Assembly (NCBI GenBank): GCA_030041155.1 | Contig: JASHOJ010000304.1 | Span: forward strand, 1 to 48,914 | DNA: 48,914 bases | DNA from: Candidatus Binataceae bacterium | GTDB lineage: Bacteria; Desulfobacterota; Binatia; Binatales; Binataceae | Direction: 5' to 3' | Shown here: positions 1 through 9,968 of the stretch, piece by piece | How positions within the stretch are numbered: position 1 is the first letter of the stretch | Layout of the letters: every line of letters begins with the position of its first letter | Made by a program: the position numbers and the translations under genes | The notes under the pieces: model-generated | Told to the model about the DNA's origin: nothing | The model's input: the letters and a program-made list of their open reading frames with translations, nothing else | Databases searched by the model: none

Positions 1-672
1 GTAAACGTCGAGCGCGGCCTGTTGTGGAATCAGGAAAATGCCATCAATCGCGGCGTCCAAGTGAACTATACCAAGGGCCCGATTGCCGCTTCTCTCAGTT
101 GGAATAATGGATTCTACTCGAACAGCTACACCTGGCTTACGGGATCGCTCGCCTACACCATCAATCCCGCGAACTCTGTCAGCGTGATCGGCGGACAGAA
201 CCTGGGCTTCGATGCACATTCCAATTTTGCGACGCCGCTCTTACAGAACAACAGCGGAATCTACGATCTCATTTACACCTACAACGCCGCACCCTGGATA
301 ATTCAGCCTTATTTTCAGTGGACCTGGGTGCCGCACAACGCCGAGATCGGCGCGGATCGCTCCACCTCGACGCTCGGCGGCGCAATCCTGGCGAGCTACG
401 CGCTTACCGAAAAACTATTCATGGCGGGCCGGCTCGAATACCTCGAGAGCACCGGCAGCCCGACCGACGGCGCCGCCAACCTGATGTATGGACCGGGCAG
501 CTCCGCGTGGTCGATAACCGCGACACCGACCTATCAGTTCAAGAAATTTTTTGTACGGCCTGAACTCTCATTCGTGCAGGCGATGGGGTACTCGAAAGGC
601 GACGTGTTTGGCGCACGGGGTGGAAATCCGTCGCAGTTCCGTGCGCTGCTCGAAACCGGCGTGATGTTCTGA
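1..672 (+). CDS. Outer-membrane beta-barrel protein, C-terminal part
   Basis: The frame is open from base 1, so the 5' end is missing; about 223 residues are visible. The protein alternates short amphipathic strands rich in aromatic residues (for example IIQPYFQWTWVP and FFVRPELSFVQA) and ends in phenylalanine (ETGVMF), the usual C-terminal signal for insertion of outer-membrane barrels. The strand pattern resembles the putative porin / BBP2 (OmpL-like) family of roughly 400-residue barrels, which would place this in the outer membrane as a passive channel. Substrate cannot be read from the sequence. The family name is inferred from overall look; the barrel nature is well supported. The downstream gene starts 131 bases on and need not share a transcript. 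Confidence 0.7.
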   Translation, partial: VNVERGLLWNQENAINRGVQVNYTKGPIAASLSWNNGFYSNSYTWLTGSLAYTINPANSVSVIGGQNLGFDAHSNFATPLLQNNSGIYDLIYTYNAAPWIIQPYFQWTWVPHNAEIGADRSTSTLGGAILASYALTEKLFMAGRLEYLESTGSPTDGAANLMYGPGSSAWSITATPTYQFKKFFVRPELSFVQAMGYSKGDVFGARGGNPSQFRALLETGVMF

Positions 673-803
673 CGGCGAGCGCTGAAGGCTCGCCAACCTG
701 CGATTGGCCGCAAAGCGCGGCACGACGGAAATTTCTGTCGCACCGCCCTTCCCGTGGACGCGGTCGCGCCTATCGCATCGGTTTGCTATCAAGATGCGAC
801 CCC

Positions 804-1817
804 ATGAATCCGACCGCCGCGATCGTGATACTGGTCCTGCTGCTGGTGGGTCCGCTTGCTATACATCCGATCGAACGCAATATCGAACTCTATGTGCTTG
901 GGCTCGGAATCGTGGCGACGCTCCTTGCCGGCGGGTTCGATCCGAAGGTCGTCGAGCATGCGGCAACCGAGCCGATTCTGATCACGGTCGCGGTGATTGT
1001 CGCCGGAATCGCGTTCGGATACTCGCGCCAGTACCTCGACCGGTTCTTTGCGCGTTTTCGCAGACGGATGAGACGCTCGACCTTGGCCGCGCTCTCGATT
1101 TTCGTCCTCGCGATGCTGTCGAGCATCATCACCGCGATTGTGGCGGCGCTGGTGTTGGTCGAGATAATCGGACTCCTGCATATTGCCGGCTCGGCACGCG
1201 TGCGGGTAACAGTGGCGGCCTGCTTCGCGATAGGGCTTGGCGCTGCGCTTACTCCGCTGGGCGAACCGCTGTCCACGCTCGCCGCGGCGGCGCTCAAATT
1301 GCCCTTCTTTGGCCTTTTCGATCTGCTCGCGCCCTGGATAATCCCGGGCGCCGCGGTCGCCTCGGTGCTGGCCGGCATCTTCGCGCGCGGCGATTATCAC
1401 GAGGCGCCCGCCGGAGCGCACGTGCGCGAGTCACCGCTGGCGGCGCTATATCAGGCCTTGCGCGTGTACGGCTTTATCGCTGGGCTGGTGCTGGTAAGTT
1501 ATGCGTATGCTCCGCTTGCTCGCGACGTCTTGATCAACCTCAGCAACGATGCACTGTTCTGGGTCAATACCGTTTCCGCCGCGCTCGACAATGCCACCCT
1601 GGTCGCTCTGGAAGTACATGCGATGACATTGGTGCGGGCCCGCGAGGCGATAATCGCGCTGCTGGTCTCGGGTGGGATGCTGATTCCGGGCAATATTCCG
1701 AATATTGTAAGCGCGAGCACGGTCAAGATCGGCAGCATGGAATGGGCGCGAATCGGGGTGCCGATTGGAATCGTCGCATTGGGCATTTATTTTGCTCTCC
1801 TGAAACTCCTTGTGTGA
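804..1817 (+). CDS. DUF1646-family polytopic membrane transporter
   Basis: A 337-residue, very hydrophobic protein with about ten membrane segments. The family-like landmarks are the half-site loops GLGAALTPLGEPLS (about residue 145) and GGMLIPGNIPNIVSA (about residue 290), plus SAALDNATL between them. These paired re-entrant loops are typical of the ArsB/NhaD ion-transporter superfamily, and DUF1646 proteins are annotated as putative cation transporters. ATG at 804 is chosen over an upstream TTG at 783 because the hydrophobic first segment begins directly after it. Role in the inner membrane is safe; the ion is unknown. It lies upstream of glnA with a 293-base spacer, so it is probably a separate unit. 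Confidence 0.7.
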   Translation: MNPTAAIVILVLLLVGPLAIHPIERNIELYVLGLGIVATLLAGGFDPKVVEHAATEPILITVAVIVAGIAFGYSRQYLDRFFARFRRRMRRSTLAALSIFVLAMLSSIITAIVAALVLVEIIGLLHIAGSARVRVTVAACFAIGLGAALTPLGEPLSTLAAAALKLPFFGLFDLLAPWIIPGAAVASVLAGIFARGDYHEAPAGAHVRESPLAALYQALRVYGFIAGLVLVSYAYAPLARDVLINLSNDALFWVNTVSAALDNATLVALEVHAMTLVRAREAIIALLVSGGMLIPGNIPNIVSASTVKIGSMEWARIGVPIGIVALGIYFALLKLLV

Positions 1818-2110
1818 TTGCACCCGAAGCGGGGAAAAATGGCGTTAACCCTTGCGGCTCGATACGAGCGCGAGCAGAGATCGTCTGCCGGCGCTGCTCA
1901 AACGGGCGGCAGGTGCCCGTGCGCTGGGCGTTGCGTTTGCGGCGGCTTCATGAGAAAACCCTTTCGAAATCTCGGGCGTATCCCCGCCAGCGACCGCGCC
2001 GTTTGTTCATCCACGCGGATCTCAGAACCTTTCAGACGCCCGTGCGATCGGCTGAACGCTAGCGAAGCAGTTTCGATTTTCACTAAATAGCCAGGAGGGC
2101 TACGGTTTCG

Positions 2111-3538
2111 ATGACGCCTAAACAAGTTTTGCAGATGATCAAGGATCAGGGAGTCGTGATGGTCGATCTCAAGTTCATCGATCTTCTCGGCACCTGGCAG
2201 CACTTCTCTGCTCCGGTCTCGGAGTTCAAGGACGATGGACCGTTCGAGGAGGGCCTCGGCTTCGATGGCTCGTCGATTCGCGGATGGCAGTCGATCGACG
2301 CAAGCGACATGCTCGTCATCCCCGATCCCGACACGGCCACGCTCGATCCGTTCATGAAGGACCCCACGCTGTCGCTCATCTGTAACATCTCCGATCCAAT
2401 CACCCGCGCCGAGTACTCGCGCGATCCGCGCAACATCGCGCGCAAGGCCGAGGCGTATCTAAAGTCCACCGGCGTCGGTGATACGGCGTTCTTCGGACCC
2501 GAGCCGGAGTTCTTCATCTTCGACGCAATCCGGTTCGATACCACCCAGAACTCCAGCTACCACTACATCGAGTCCAATGAAGGCAACTGGAACAGCGGCC
2601 GCGACACGGCAATCAAGGGCGGCCACAATCTTGGCTTCAAGGTGAAGAACAAGGAAGGCTATTTTCCCGTGCCGCCGACCGACAGCTTGCAGGATATCCG
2701 CACCGAGATGGTGCTGGAGATGGAGCGCGTCGGAATCCGCGTCGAGAAACAGCATCACGAGGTCGCGACCGCTGGACAGGCGGAGATCGACATGCGCTTC
2801 CAGCCGCTCACCCGGATGGCGGATTGGCTGACCTGGCTTAAGTACATCGTCAAGAACGTGGCCGCGCGGCATGGGATGACGGCAACCTTCATGCCGAAGC
2901 CGATTTTCGGCGACAACGGCACCGGAATGCACACGCATCAGAGCGTCTGGAGGGGTGAGACGCCGCTGTTCGCCGGCAACGGGTACGCGGGAATGTCGGA
3001 GCTCGGGATGCACTACATCGCCGGAATCCTGCATCACGCGCCCACTCTCGCCGCGTTCACGAATCCGGGCACCAATTCCTATCGGCGCCTGGTTCCTGGT
3101 TTCGAGGCGCCAATCAATCTCGCATATTCAAGCCGCAACCGGTCGGCATCCGTCCGAATTCCAATGTACTCGCCGTCGCCAAAGACCAAGCGGATCGAAG
3201 TGCGCTTTCCTGACCCGACCTGCAACCCGTATCTAGCGTTTTCCGCGATGCTGATGGCGGGACTCGATGGCATTCAGCGCCGGCTCGACCCGGGTCAGCC
3301 GCTCGACAAGGACATCTACGCGCTCACGCCCTCGGAATTGGCGGAAGTGCCGAGCATGCCCGCGTCGCTCGAGGAATCACTCGCCAATTTGAAGCGCGAT
3401 CATGAGTTCCTGCTCAAAGGCGATGTGTTTACAGAGGACCTGATCGAAACCTGGATCGATTACAAGATGGCGAAGGAGGTAAGCGCCGTTCGCCTGCGGC
3501 CTCATCCTTACGAGTTCGCGCTTTACTACGACGCTTAA
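2111..3538 (+). CDS. glnA: Glutamine synthetase type I (GSI-beta)
   Basis: Cytosolic enzyme joining glutamate and ammonia with ATP to form glutamine; dodecameric in characterised members. The 475 residues match the family's usual 470. The beta-grasp N-terminus ([17 protein letters not shown]), the metal/glutamate region ([10 protein letters not shown]), the ATP loop near MHTHQSVW, and the C-terminal core around [17 protein letters not shown] are all present. Tyr403 in [10 protein letters not shown] sits where the adenylylated tyrosine of E. coli GlnA lies, so GlnE-type control by adenylylation is likely (GSI-beta). An AGGAGGG Shine-Dalgarno ends about ten bases before the ATG. A strong terminator follows at 3572. 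No glnB or ntrBC gene is adjacent. Confidence 0.97.
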   Translation: MTPKQVLQMIKDQGVVMVDLKFIDLLGTWQHFSAPVSEFKDDGPFEEGLGFDGSSIRGWQSIDASDMLVIPDPDTATLDPFMKDPTLSLICNISDPITRAEYSRDPRNIARKAEAYLKSTGVGDTAFFGPEPEFFIFDAIRFDTTQNSSYHYIESNEGNWNSGRDTAIKGGHNLGFKVKNKEGYFPVPPTDSLQDIRTEMVLEMERVGIRVEKQHHEVATAGQAEIDMRFQPLTRMADWLTWLKYIVKNVAARHGMTATFMPKPIFGDNGTGMHTHQSVWRGETPLFAGNGYAGMSELGMHYIAGILHHAPTLAAFTNPGTNSYRRLVPGFEAPINLAYSSRNRSASVRIPMYSPSPKTKRIEVRFPDPTCNPYLAFSAMLMAGLDGIQRRLDPGQPLDKDIYALTPSELAEVPSMPASLEESLANLKRDHEFLLKGDVFTEDLIETWIDYKMAKEVSAVRLRPHPYEFALYYDA

Positions 3539-3571
3539 GCCGAATTCGCCAGCTGCGAGGTTCAGTACGCA

Positions 3572-3606
3572 ACGGCGGCGCGCATCGGATGCGCGCCGCC
3601 GTTTTT
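3572..3606 (+). terminator. Rho-independent terminator of glnA
   Basis: A perfect 14-bp stem (ACGGCGGCGCGCAT paired with ATGCGCGCCGCCGT) closed by a three-base CGG loop and followed by TTTTT. It lies 33 bases after the glnA stop and before the next gene, so it should end the glnA transcript. Confidence 0.93.
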
Positions 3607-3652
3607 CCATCCCGCTCGGACGTATCAGACTGAAGCGAGTATCCTCGGTTGC

Positions 3653-4642
3653 ATGACACGCTTGTATCCGGAGATCGATCCCTTTGAACATGGGATGCTG
3701 CCGTCAACCGACGGCAATCTGCTCTACTTCGAGAGCTGCGGCAATCGCGATGGCAAGCCCGCGCTGGTTCTGCATGGTGGACCGGGTTCCGGATGTGCTC
3801 CGTGGCATCGGCGGCTCTTCAACCCGTCCGCTTATCGCGTCGTTCTGTTTGATCAGCGCGGATGTGGTCGGAGCAAGCCGCTGGCCAGCGATCCCGGCAC
3901 CGATCTGACAACCAATCACACGGCTAATCTAATCACCGATATTGAGCTGCTGCGTCGCCATCTTGAAATCGAGCGATGGATGGTGCTCGGCGGTTCATGG
4001 GGCAGCGTTCTGGCGCTAGCCTATGCCGAAGCGCAACCCGATCGTGTGACGGAACTCGTTCTGTTCGGTGTCGCGACCGGTCGGCGCAAGGAGTTTGACT
4101 GGCTGTTTCGAGGCGGCGTTGCCGCACTATTTCCAGAAGAGTGGGAGCAGCTCCGCGCCGCCGCTCCAGAGGCCGCATGCGACGGTGACGTTGTAGATGC
4201 TTGTCGTCGCCGACTCAATGACGCCGATCCCGCGGTTCGCAGAGAGGCGGCGCTTGCATGGTGCCGATGGGAATCGGCCACGCCGTCGTGGCCGCCCGCG
4301 CATACACTCGCGCGCAGATTCGCTGACGCGGATTTCAGAATCGGCTTCGCGCGTCTGGTGACCCACTACGTGAGCAACGACGCCTTTCTTGAGGACGGAA
4401 TCCTTTTGCGCCATGCGCAATCAATCGCGGGCATTTCGATGATCATGGTGAACGGCAGGTTCGATTTTCAAGCGCCGATTGGATGGGCGTGGGATCTGAA
4501 ACGCACACTGCCGAGCGCACGGCTCGTGGTGATCGATAATGCTGGACACGCCGCGACGAACGAGGGCGTCACTGAGGAGCTGGTTGCCGCGACCGACGAG
4601 TTCGCGCGCCTGAAGAATTCTCAGCGGCCGCCGAGCGGATGA
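3653..4642 (+). CDS. pip: Prolyl iminopeptidase (alpha/beta hydrolase, S33)
   Basis: A 329-residue alpha/beta hydrolase that should remove N-terminal proline from peptides in the cytosol. It carries the family's oxyanion loop HGGPGSGC (41-48), DQRGCGRS, and the nucleophile elbow GGSWGS with Ser115. The rest of the triad is visible as Asp271 (NGRFD) and His299 (DNAGHA). Length and motif order match bacterial type-1 prolyl aminopeptidases (about 310-330 residues). The ATG at 3653 gives the usual N-terminus; no strong ribosome site is visible. Its last 22 bases overlap the convergent deacetylase gene, so the two 3' ends are antisense to each other. Confidence 0.92.
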   Translation: MTRLYPEIDPFEHGMLPSTDGNLLYFESCGNRDGKPALVLHGGPGSGCAPWHRRLFNPSAYRVVLFDQRGCGRSKPLASDPGTDLTTNHTANLITDIELLRRHLEIERWMVLGGSWGSVLALAYAEAQPDRVTELVLFGVATGRRKEFDWLFRGGVAALFPEEWEQLRAAAPEAACDGDVVDACRRRLNDADPAVRREAALAWCRWESATPSWPPAHTLARRFADADFRIGFARLVTHYVSNDAFLEDGILLRHAQSIAGISMIMVNGRFDFQAPIGWAWDLKRTLPSARLVVIDNAGHAATNEGVTEELVAATDEFARLKNSQRPPSG

Positions 4643-5466
4643 GCCCGCTTCCAGGCGGTTGCCACCTCCGCCATCGTCGCGAACGTCACGCCGCGATGCC
4701 GCCCAATGTAATCGATCAGCCGCTCGATCATCAGCATCCGATGCCCGCGGCCGATTACCTGTGGATGCATCGTCAGCGTGTACACGCCTTCACCGGCGCG
4801 GCTGTATAGATAATCGAAATCGCCGCGCCAGATTTCGTACACCGCGGAGGGCGACGCGAGTCCCTGCTGAATCCCGCCGCGGCTGGTCACGTACTCGAAC
4901 GCGGGAAAATCGTCCAACCCCCAGGTGAACGGAATCTCAACCACCTCGACCTCGTTTCCGAACACATATGGACCGTCGTCGCGCGCCTCGTCGCCGGCGC
5001 GCATGTAATATGGTAGGAAATCCCCGCCCATCAGGCTCGAGTCATACAAGAAACCGTACTTGACCAGCAGGCCGACCATGTTCGAGCTGAGGCCCGCGCC
5101 GGGCGAACGGAATCCGATCGGCCGCTGCCCGGCGATTCTCTCCAGCACCGCGTTGCCGTGTTGCAGGATCTGTTCTTCGTCTTCGGGGCTCTTCGGATGT
5201 GTGTGCAGGTAGCCGTGATTTCCGATCTCATGTCCCGCCGCGGCAATCCTTTCGATCAGGGTTGGAAACGTCTCCGCGGTATGCCCCGGCACGAACCAGG
5301 TCGCGCGCAGGCCGCGGCTTTGAAGCAAATCGAGAATCCGCTCCGCGCCGACTCGCCCGAATTCCCCGCGCGAAATCGCGCTTAGCGATCGCGCACGAAA
5401 TCCGCCGATCCAGAGCGACAGTGCGTCGAAATCAAAGGTCAGACATACCATCACGTTCGGATTCAT
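4621..5466 (-). CDS. Polysaccharide deacetylase family protein (CE4-like)
   Basis: A 281-residue NodB-fold hydrolase. The metal motifs of the family are present: TFDFDA near residue 10 (catalytic/metal aspartates), GHEIGNHGYLHTHP (about residues 78-91; the H-x3-H metal pair), and GFRSPGAG. The order matches the branch that includes PuuE-like and peptidoglycan deacetylases. No signal peptide is seen, which argues for a cytosolic N-deacetylase or allantoinase-like amidohydrolase rather than a cell-wall enzyme; the substrate is unknown. GGAGG lies about eight bases before the ATG. The gene ends inside the convergent pip gene. The M1 aminopeptidase gene starts at 8157 and ends 87 bases upstream, so co-transcription is possible. 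Confidence 0.85.
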   Translation of the reverse strand: MNPNVMVCLTFDFDALSLWIGGFRARSLSAISRGEFGRVGAERILDLLQSRGLRATWFVPGHTAETFPTLIERIAAAGHEIGNHGYLHTHPKSPEDEEQILQHGNAVLERIAGQRPIGFRSPGAGLSSNMVGLLVKYGFLYDSSLMGGDFLPYYMRAGDEARDDGPYVFGNEVEVVEIPFTWGLDDFPAFEYVTSRGGIQQGLASPSAVYEIWRGDFDYLYSRAGEGVYTLTMHPQVIGRGHRMLMIERLIDYIGRHRGVTFATMAEVATAWKRAHPLGGR

Positions 5467-5553
5467 CTGGATATCCTCCGATTCCAGCCTGCGATTCTTG
5501 CCCTCGATTCTGGCTCCGATTTCCCGCGTCCTACGGTTTGCGCGGCGCGCAAC

Positions 5554-8157
5554 TTATGAAGCGCGCGGATTCGCCAACGCCTCGAGCCGGTTCAATCGCT
5601 CCACGAGCTTGCGATTCTCGTCGCGCAGCTTATCCATGTCGTCGCGCAGGCGATTACCCTCTTCGATATGGCTGCGCCCCTCCATCAGCCGCTGAACCGC
5701 GTCATTGGCGCGGCGCCGGATGCGCCCATCGAGGTCGCGATCGGCCAGTCGGCGCATCGGCGCGGTTCCAGCCGCCTCGCCGATTTCCTCAAAGGCGGCA
5801 GGCAACCGCATCCGGACCATGAATTCGCGATCTTCGGTGAGCGGCGAAAGAAAGTCGATAATCTCGTCGCGTCGGGTCTCGAAATGCCGAGCGATGCGCG
5901 CCAGCAGCCCAATCGCGGCGACTCGCACGCGCGGCGGTCGGCCATAGGCGCAGCATGCGCGCCCGGTTTCGATCGCGCGCGGGTCGCGCGTCTCCGCCAT
6001 CCCGGCCAAAGCGTGAGCGCGGATAACCTCCAGATATGATGGACGCTCGAGCGCCTTCTCCAGGGTCGCAAGCGCGCGCGGGTCACGCGTGCGGCCCAGC
6101 GCAAGAGCGGCTTCGGCCTCCACGAAATAGCTCGCGTCACCATTTTCGATTACGCCGATAAGCGCCGAAGCAGCAAGCTCGTTATCCCGAAATTCGCCAA
6201 GCGCGTGAGCTACCGCGCGGCGCGCCTTCGGATGCGCGAGCTTAAGGCCTTCGAGCAGGGCGTCGAGTGCGGCGTCGGTTCGAATCTCGCCGAGCGCCCG
6301 CGCCGCATCGGCCTGCACGCCCCAGAAGCTGTCGCCGATAAGTGCGGCGCGCAGCGCCGCAACCGCCTGCGGGCTGCCATCTTTTCCGAGTTCGCGCGCT
6401 GCGGACCCTCTCGCGATCGCTTCTGGAGCCTTCACCAACTCCAATTCGAGCGCTTCTCTTCCGCGCTTATGCTTGAGCCGCTTCACAATATCGTGTGCCG
6501 GATCGAAACGTACCGCTTTTGGCGCCTGGTCGCGCACGAACAGAAATACGTGCTCGCGGTCGCGCACCTCAACCGGGTGGCGCGTCTCTGCGCCGTCCGC
6601 GTCCATCAGCGCGATGGTCGTGGTGAAGCGAAAATTCGGTGTCGTCTCCGAGGTCTGATGGGTCTGCTTGACCGTCACGCTTAAAAGCTTTCGCTTGTCG
6701 TCGAACGCGCTCGACACTTCGATCTCGGGATGGCCCTCCTTGTAAACCCACTGGTCGAAGAAAAAATCCAGGCTGCGCCCGGTCGCCTCTTCGAACGCGT
6801 GCTGGAGATCCTGAGTGATTACGTTGCGGCCGAGATTTCGCGTGCAATAGAGACTGAGCGCCTTGAAAAACATCTCGTCGCCGGTCTCGCGCTGCAGCAT
6901 GTGCAGCACCAGAGACCCCTTTTCGTAGAGATGGCGATCGAAAAGCTCGATCGGCGCGCGATAACGGTTGCATACGATCGGCCGCCGGTAATGATTCGCG
7001 TCCTCGTCGAGATATGCCTCGCGATCCTGCCGGATGTTCCACGCAAACTCGTCCGCGCCGAGATTTTCTTCGCACCACATTGCTTCGAAGTAGGTAGCGA
7101 ACCCCTCGTTCAGCCACGCGTGCGACCAGTCGCGGCAGGTTAGAAGGTCGCCCCACCATTGATGAGCCAGCTCGTGGGCGACCAGCGGGTCGCTCTTGAA
7201 ATCGAGATGCGCTCGCGCGTCGTGCATCGTGTCGGCGGTCTGAGTGGTGGCGGATGTGTTCTCCATTCCTCCGAAAATGAAATCGTTGACCGCGACCTGC
7301 GCATACTTCGTATAAGGATAGGGCACTCCGATTTTGCGCTCGTAGAACTGGATCATCGCCGGCGTGTTGCCGAATGCGCGCCGCGCGTCGTCCTCACGCC
7401 CGGGCTGAACATAATAGAGCACCGGCGTTTCGCCGGCGCGCTCTTCAATAACCGCGAATTCGCCGGCCGCCAGCGTTATCAGATAGGAGGAGTGCGGCAC
7501 GTCATGGCGCCAGTGAAACGTGCGAGTGAGAGATTTCGCGTCGTGCGTTTCCGAAACCAGCGCGCCGTTTGATACCGCGATAAATTTCTCCGGCACTCGC
7601 GCGATGACCTCGCTGGTTACGCGATCGTTCGGATAGTCGTAGCACGGAAACCAAAAGCGGGAGTCCTCGTCCTCGCCCTGCGTCCACGCCTGCACAGGCT
7701 TGTCGGGATACGCCGGCTCGGGCCCGATAAAATATAGCCCGCGCCGCGGGGCCGCCGAATAATCGATTGCGATTTCCGCTTCCGCTCCCGCTTTCAGAGT
7801 GGTCGGTAGGGTGATGCGAAGCTTGTTGTCGGCGGTCTCGAAATGCGCTGGCGCTCCATCCACGCGCACCTCCGAGATCTCCAGTTCGGCGGCGTCGAAC
7901 TCGATCGATCGCGTGTCGTCCGCGATTGCGGCGATCCGATGCGTCGCCGTTCCGGCGATTCGTTTGCGCTCGAAATCCAGCGCGATATCGATCGTGATGT
8001 GGCGGATGTCCGCGGCGCGATCGCGCGGCCATTGCGGTTCGACATGCGCGGGCTGAAACGCGCGTCGCCCGCGAAAGAAATGGGAAAAATGCCCGCTGAA
8101 CGCGTGCTGGTCGCCAAGTTGCTCAGCTACTTCATCAAGAAATCGCGGCTTGTGCAT
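5554..8157 (-). CDS. M1-family zinc aminopeptidase with HEAT-repeat C-terminus
   Basis: An 867-residue metallopeptidase that should release N-terminal residues from peptides. The exopeptidase motif is GGMEN (296-300, variant of GAMEN). Zinc ligands are H328 and H332 in HELAH, with E351 18 residues later, and the transition-state tyrosine is probably Y411 (HLYEKG). Residues 50-230 form the N-terminal saddle domain. From about 575 to 825 the protein is built of alpha-helical HEAT repeats with conserved ALG and DxRAL turns. The final 35 residues (828-862) are a heptad-rich coiled coil, unusual for the family. No signal peptide is seen, so a cytosolic place is likely. Confidence 0.93.
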   Translation of the reverse strand: MHKPRFLDEVAEQLGDQHAFSGHFSHFFRGRRAFQPAHVEPQWPRDRAADIRHITIDIALDFERKRIAGTATHRIAAIADDTRSIEFDAAELEISEVRVDGAPAHFETADNKLRITLPTTLKAGAEAEIAIDYSAAPRRGLYFIGPEPAYPDKPVQAWTQGEDEDSRFWFPCYDYPNDRVTSEVIARVPEKFIAVSNGALVSETHDAKSLTRTFHWRHDVPHSSYLITLAAGEFAVIEERAGETPVLYYVQPGREDDARRAFGNTPAMIQFYERKIGVPYPYTKYAQVAVNDFIFGGMENTSATTQTADTMHDARAHLDFKSDPLVAHELAHQWWGDLLTCRDWSHAWLNEGFATYFEAMWCEENLGADEFAWNIRQDREAYLDEDANHYRRPIVCNRYRAPIELFDRHLYEKGSLVLHMLQRETGDEMFFKALSLYCTRNLGRNVITQDLQHAFEEATGRSLDFFFDQWVYKEGHPEIEVSSAFDDKRKLLSVTVKQTHQTSETTPNFRFTTTIALMDADGAETRHPVEVRDREHVFLFVRDQAPKAVRFDPAHDIVKRLKHKRGREALELELVKAPEAIARGSAARELGKDGSPQAVAALRAALIGDSFWGVQADAARALGEIRTDAALDALLEGLKLAHPKARRAVAHALGEFRDNELAASALIGVIENGDASYFVEAEAALALGRTRDPRALATLEKALERPSYLEVIRAHALAGMAETRDPRAIETGRACCAYGRPPRVRVAAIGLLARIARHFETRRDEIIDFLSPLTEDREFMVRMRLPAAFEEIGEAAGTAPMRRLADRDLDGRIRRRANDAVQRLMEGRSHIEEGNRLRDDMDKLRDENRKLVERLNRLEALANPRAS

Positions 8158-8209
8158 GGCGCGATCCTAAAAGAGCGGCAGTGCGTCGCGCAAACCCGCG
8201 AATGCGCTA

Positions 8210-9796
8210 CTACACCGCGAGCATCACCAGCGCTTCCAACGGTGATAACACGACCGTGTCGGCGAAGTCGCCGAGCGAGCGCGCCGGATCGCTGCTGAAC
8301 AGGATTTTCGTGCGCGGAACGGTGATCGTTCGCGGCTCGGCGCTGAAATTGAGCGCAACAATCGCGCGGCTTCCGCCTAAAACGCGATGAAAGACGAACG
8401 TGTCTTCTGCTGATTCCTCTATCTTCAGATCGCCCTCTTCGAGCACCGGATTTTCGCGGCGGAGTCGGATCATCCGCCGATAGAACGAGACCATCGAGGC
8501 CGCGTCGTCACGCTGCGTGGCGACATTGACGCGCGCGAAGTCGCCGCAGTCGAGCCACGGCGCTGTCGCGCCACTCGTGAATCCGCCAAATGCCGCTCCC
8601 GACCACTGCATCGGCGTTCGGCATCCGTCGCGTCCGACGGGATCGCGCCATTGCGTTTTCGGAATCTCCACGTTGGTCATTCCGATTTCCTCGCCGTAGT
8701 AGAGAAATGGCGTCCCGCGCAGCGTCAGCAGCATCACCGCCGAGAGCCGCGCTCGCGCCTCAGTCATGCGGCCTTCGGCGTAGCGCGTGATATGGCGCGC
8801 GAAATCATGATTTGAGAGCGTATAGGTCGGCCACGACCCGCGCGGAAAAAGCTCCTCGACCGCCGCGACCTGGGTGCGAAAACTGGCCGCGCGCCACCGG
8901 CAGAAGAGGAACCGAAAATTGAACGCGAGCTGCAACTCGTCGGCGCGCAGATAATCCGCGAGCGATCGATTGTCGCGCGGCCACACTTCGCCGACCATCA
9001 CCCGGTCGCCGCCGTATTCTTCCGCGACTCGGCGGAAGCCGCGGATTACTTCGTGCACCTCCGGCTGATCGGAGTCGTAGCGATGCTCCTGACTGAGCGC
9101 CACGTCGGTCATCGCGCCGGGGTTTGGGGTAGTGAGCGTCGGGTTGTCGCGAAACTGCGCGTCCTTGATCAATCCGTGAATCACGTCGATTCGGTAGCCG
9201 TCTGCGCCACGATCGAGCCAGAAGCGAATCACGTCATGCATCGCGGCGATCACCTCGGGATTGCGATAATTCAAATCCGGCTGAGATTCGAAGAACAGGT
9301 GCAAGTACCATTCGCCGGTCGCCGGATCGTATTTCCACGCCGGGCCGCCGAAGATGCTCACCCAGTTGTTCGGCGGCTTGTCGGGCGCGCCGGGTTTCCA
9401 GATGTACCAGTCGCGTTTCGGATTGCTGCGCGAGGACCGCGACTCCCGGAACCATTGATGCTGGTCGGAAGTGTGATTGGGAACCAGGTCGAGGATGATC
9501 CTGATTCCGCGCCGATGCGCTTGCTTGATCAGCCGATCGAACGCCGCGAGATCACCCAGATCGGGATGCACGCCGCGATAGTCGCTCACGTCATAGCCCC
9601 AGTCTTTTAGCGGCGACGGATTTATCGGGCTGAGCCAGATTGCGTCGATTCCGAGCGAGCGATCGGTGCCGTCGTTCAGATAATCAAGATGCGCGGTGAT
9701 ACCGTCCAGGTCGCCGATTCCGTCACCGTTGGAATCCGCAAAACTGCGCGGATAAATCTGATAGAAGACCGCCCGCCGCCACCAACTCAAAGACAT
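8210..9796 (-). CDS. GH13 alpha-glucosidase (oligo-1,6-glucosidase type)
   Basis: A 528-residue glycoside hydrolase family 13 enzyme acting on alpha-glucosidic bonds of short maltooligo- or isomaltosaccharides. The catalytic triad can be placed: Asp204 in GYRIDV (nucleophile), Glu270 in VMVGEVW (acid/base), Asp331 in LSNHD. The N-terminal barrel entry WWRRAVFYQIYPRSFADSNG and the segment DLVPNHTSDQHQWF are typical of the GH13_17/23/30/31 group (alpha-glucosidases, trehalose-6-P hydrolases). ATG at 9796 is used; the frame stays open to 10027 but that extension is low-complexity and absent from the family. Cytosolic, no signal peptide. Exact substrate is undetermined. Confidence 0.93.
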   Translation of the reverse strand: MSLSWWRRAVFYQIYPRSFADSNGDGIGDLDGITAHLDYLNDGTDRSLGIDAIWLSPINPSPLKDWGYDVSDYRGVHPDLGDLAAFDRLIKQAHRRGIRIILDLVPNHTSDQHQWFRESRSSRSNPKRDWYIWKPGAPDKPPNNWVSIFGGPAWKYDPATGEWYLHLFFESQPDLNYRNPEVIAAMHDVIRFWLDRGADGYRIDVIHGLIKDAQFRDNPTLTTPNPGAMTDVALSQEHRYDSDQPEVHEVIRGFRRVAEEYGGDRVMVGEVWPRDNRSLADYLRADELQLAFNFRFLFCRWRAASFRTQVAAVEELFPRGSWPTYTLSNHDFARHITRYAEGRMTEARARLSAVMLLTLRGTPFLYYGEEIGMTNVEIPKTQWRDPVGRDGCRTPMQWSGAAFGGFTSGATAPWLDCGDFARVNVATQRDDAASMVSFYRRMIRLRRENPVLEEGDLKIEESAEDTFVFHRVLGGSRAIVALNFSAEPRTITVPRTKILFSSDPARSLGDFADTVVLSPLEALVMLAV

Positions 9797-9968
9797 CGGG
9801 AAAAACCCTCTTCGCTGGCGCGTGAACCTGATTAAAGCGCCCGCTTGCAGGATACCATTTGCGGCTTGGGAACTATGCGCGTGACCGCGCTCGGGATCGC
9901 AAGTAGCGTGGATATGAGACCGCGATGCGCGAGACCGAGGCGGGATTCGGAGGTGATTTCTAGCGCGG

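Noticed and set aside
1926..1941. Possible sigma-54 site (GG-N10-GC) before glnA
   Set aside because: Spacing fits, but the -24 part (GGGCGT) is a poor match to TGGCAC and no enhancer sites or ntrC were seen.
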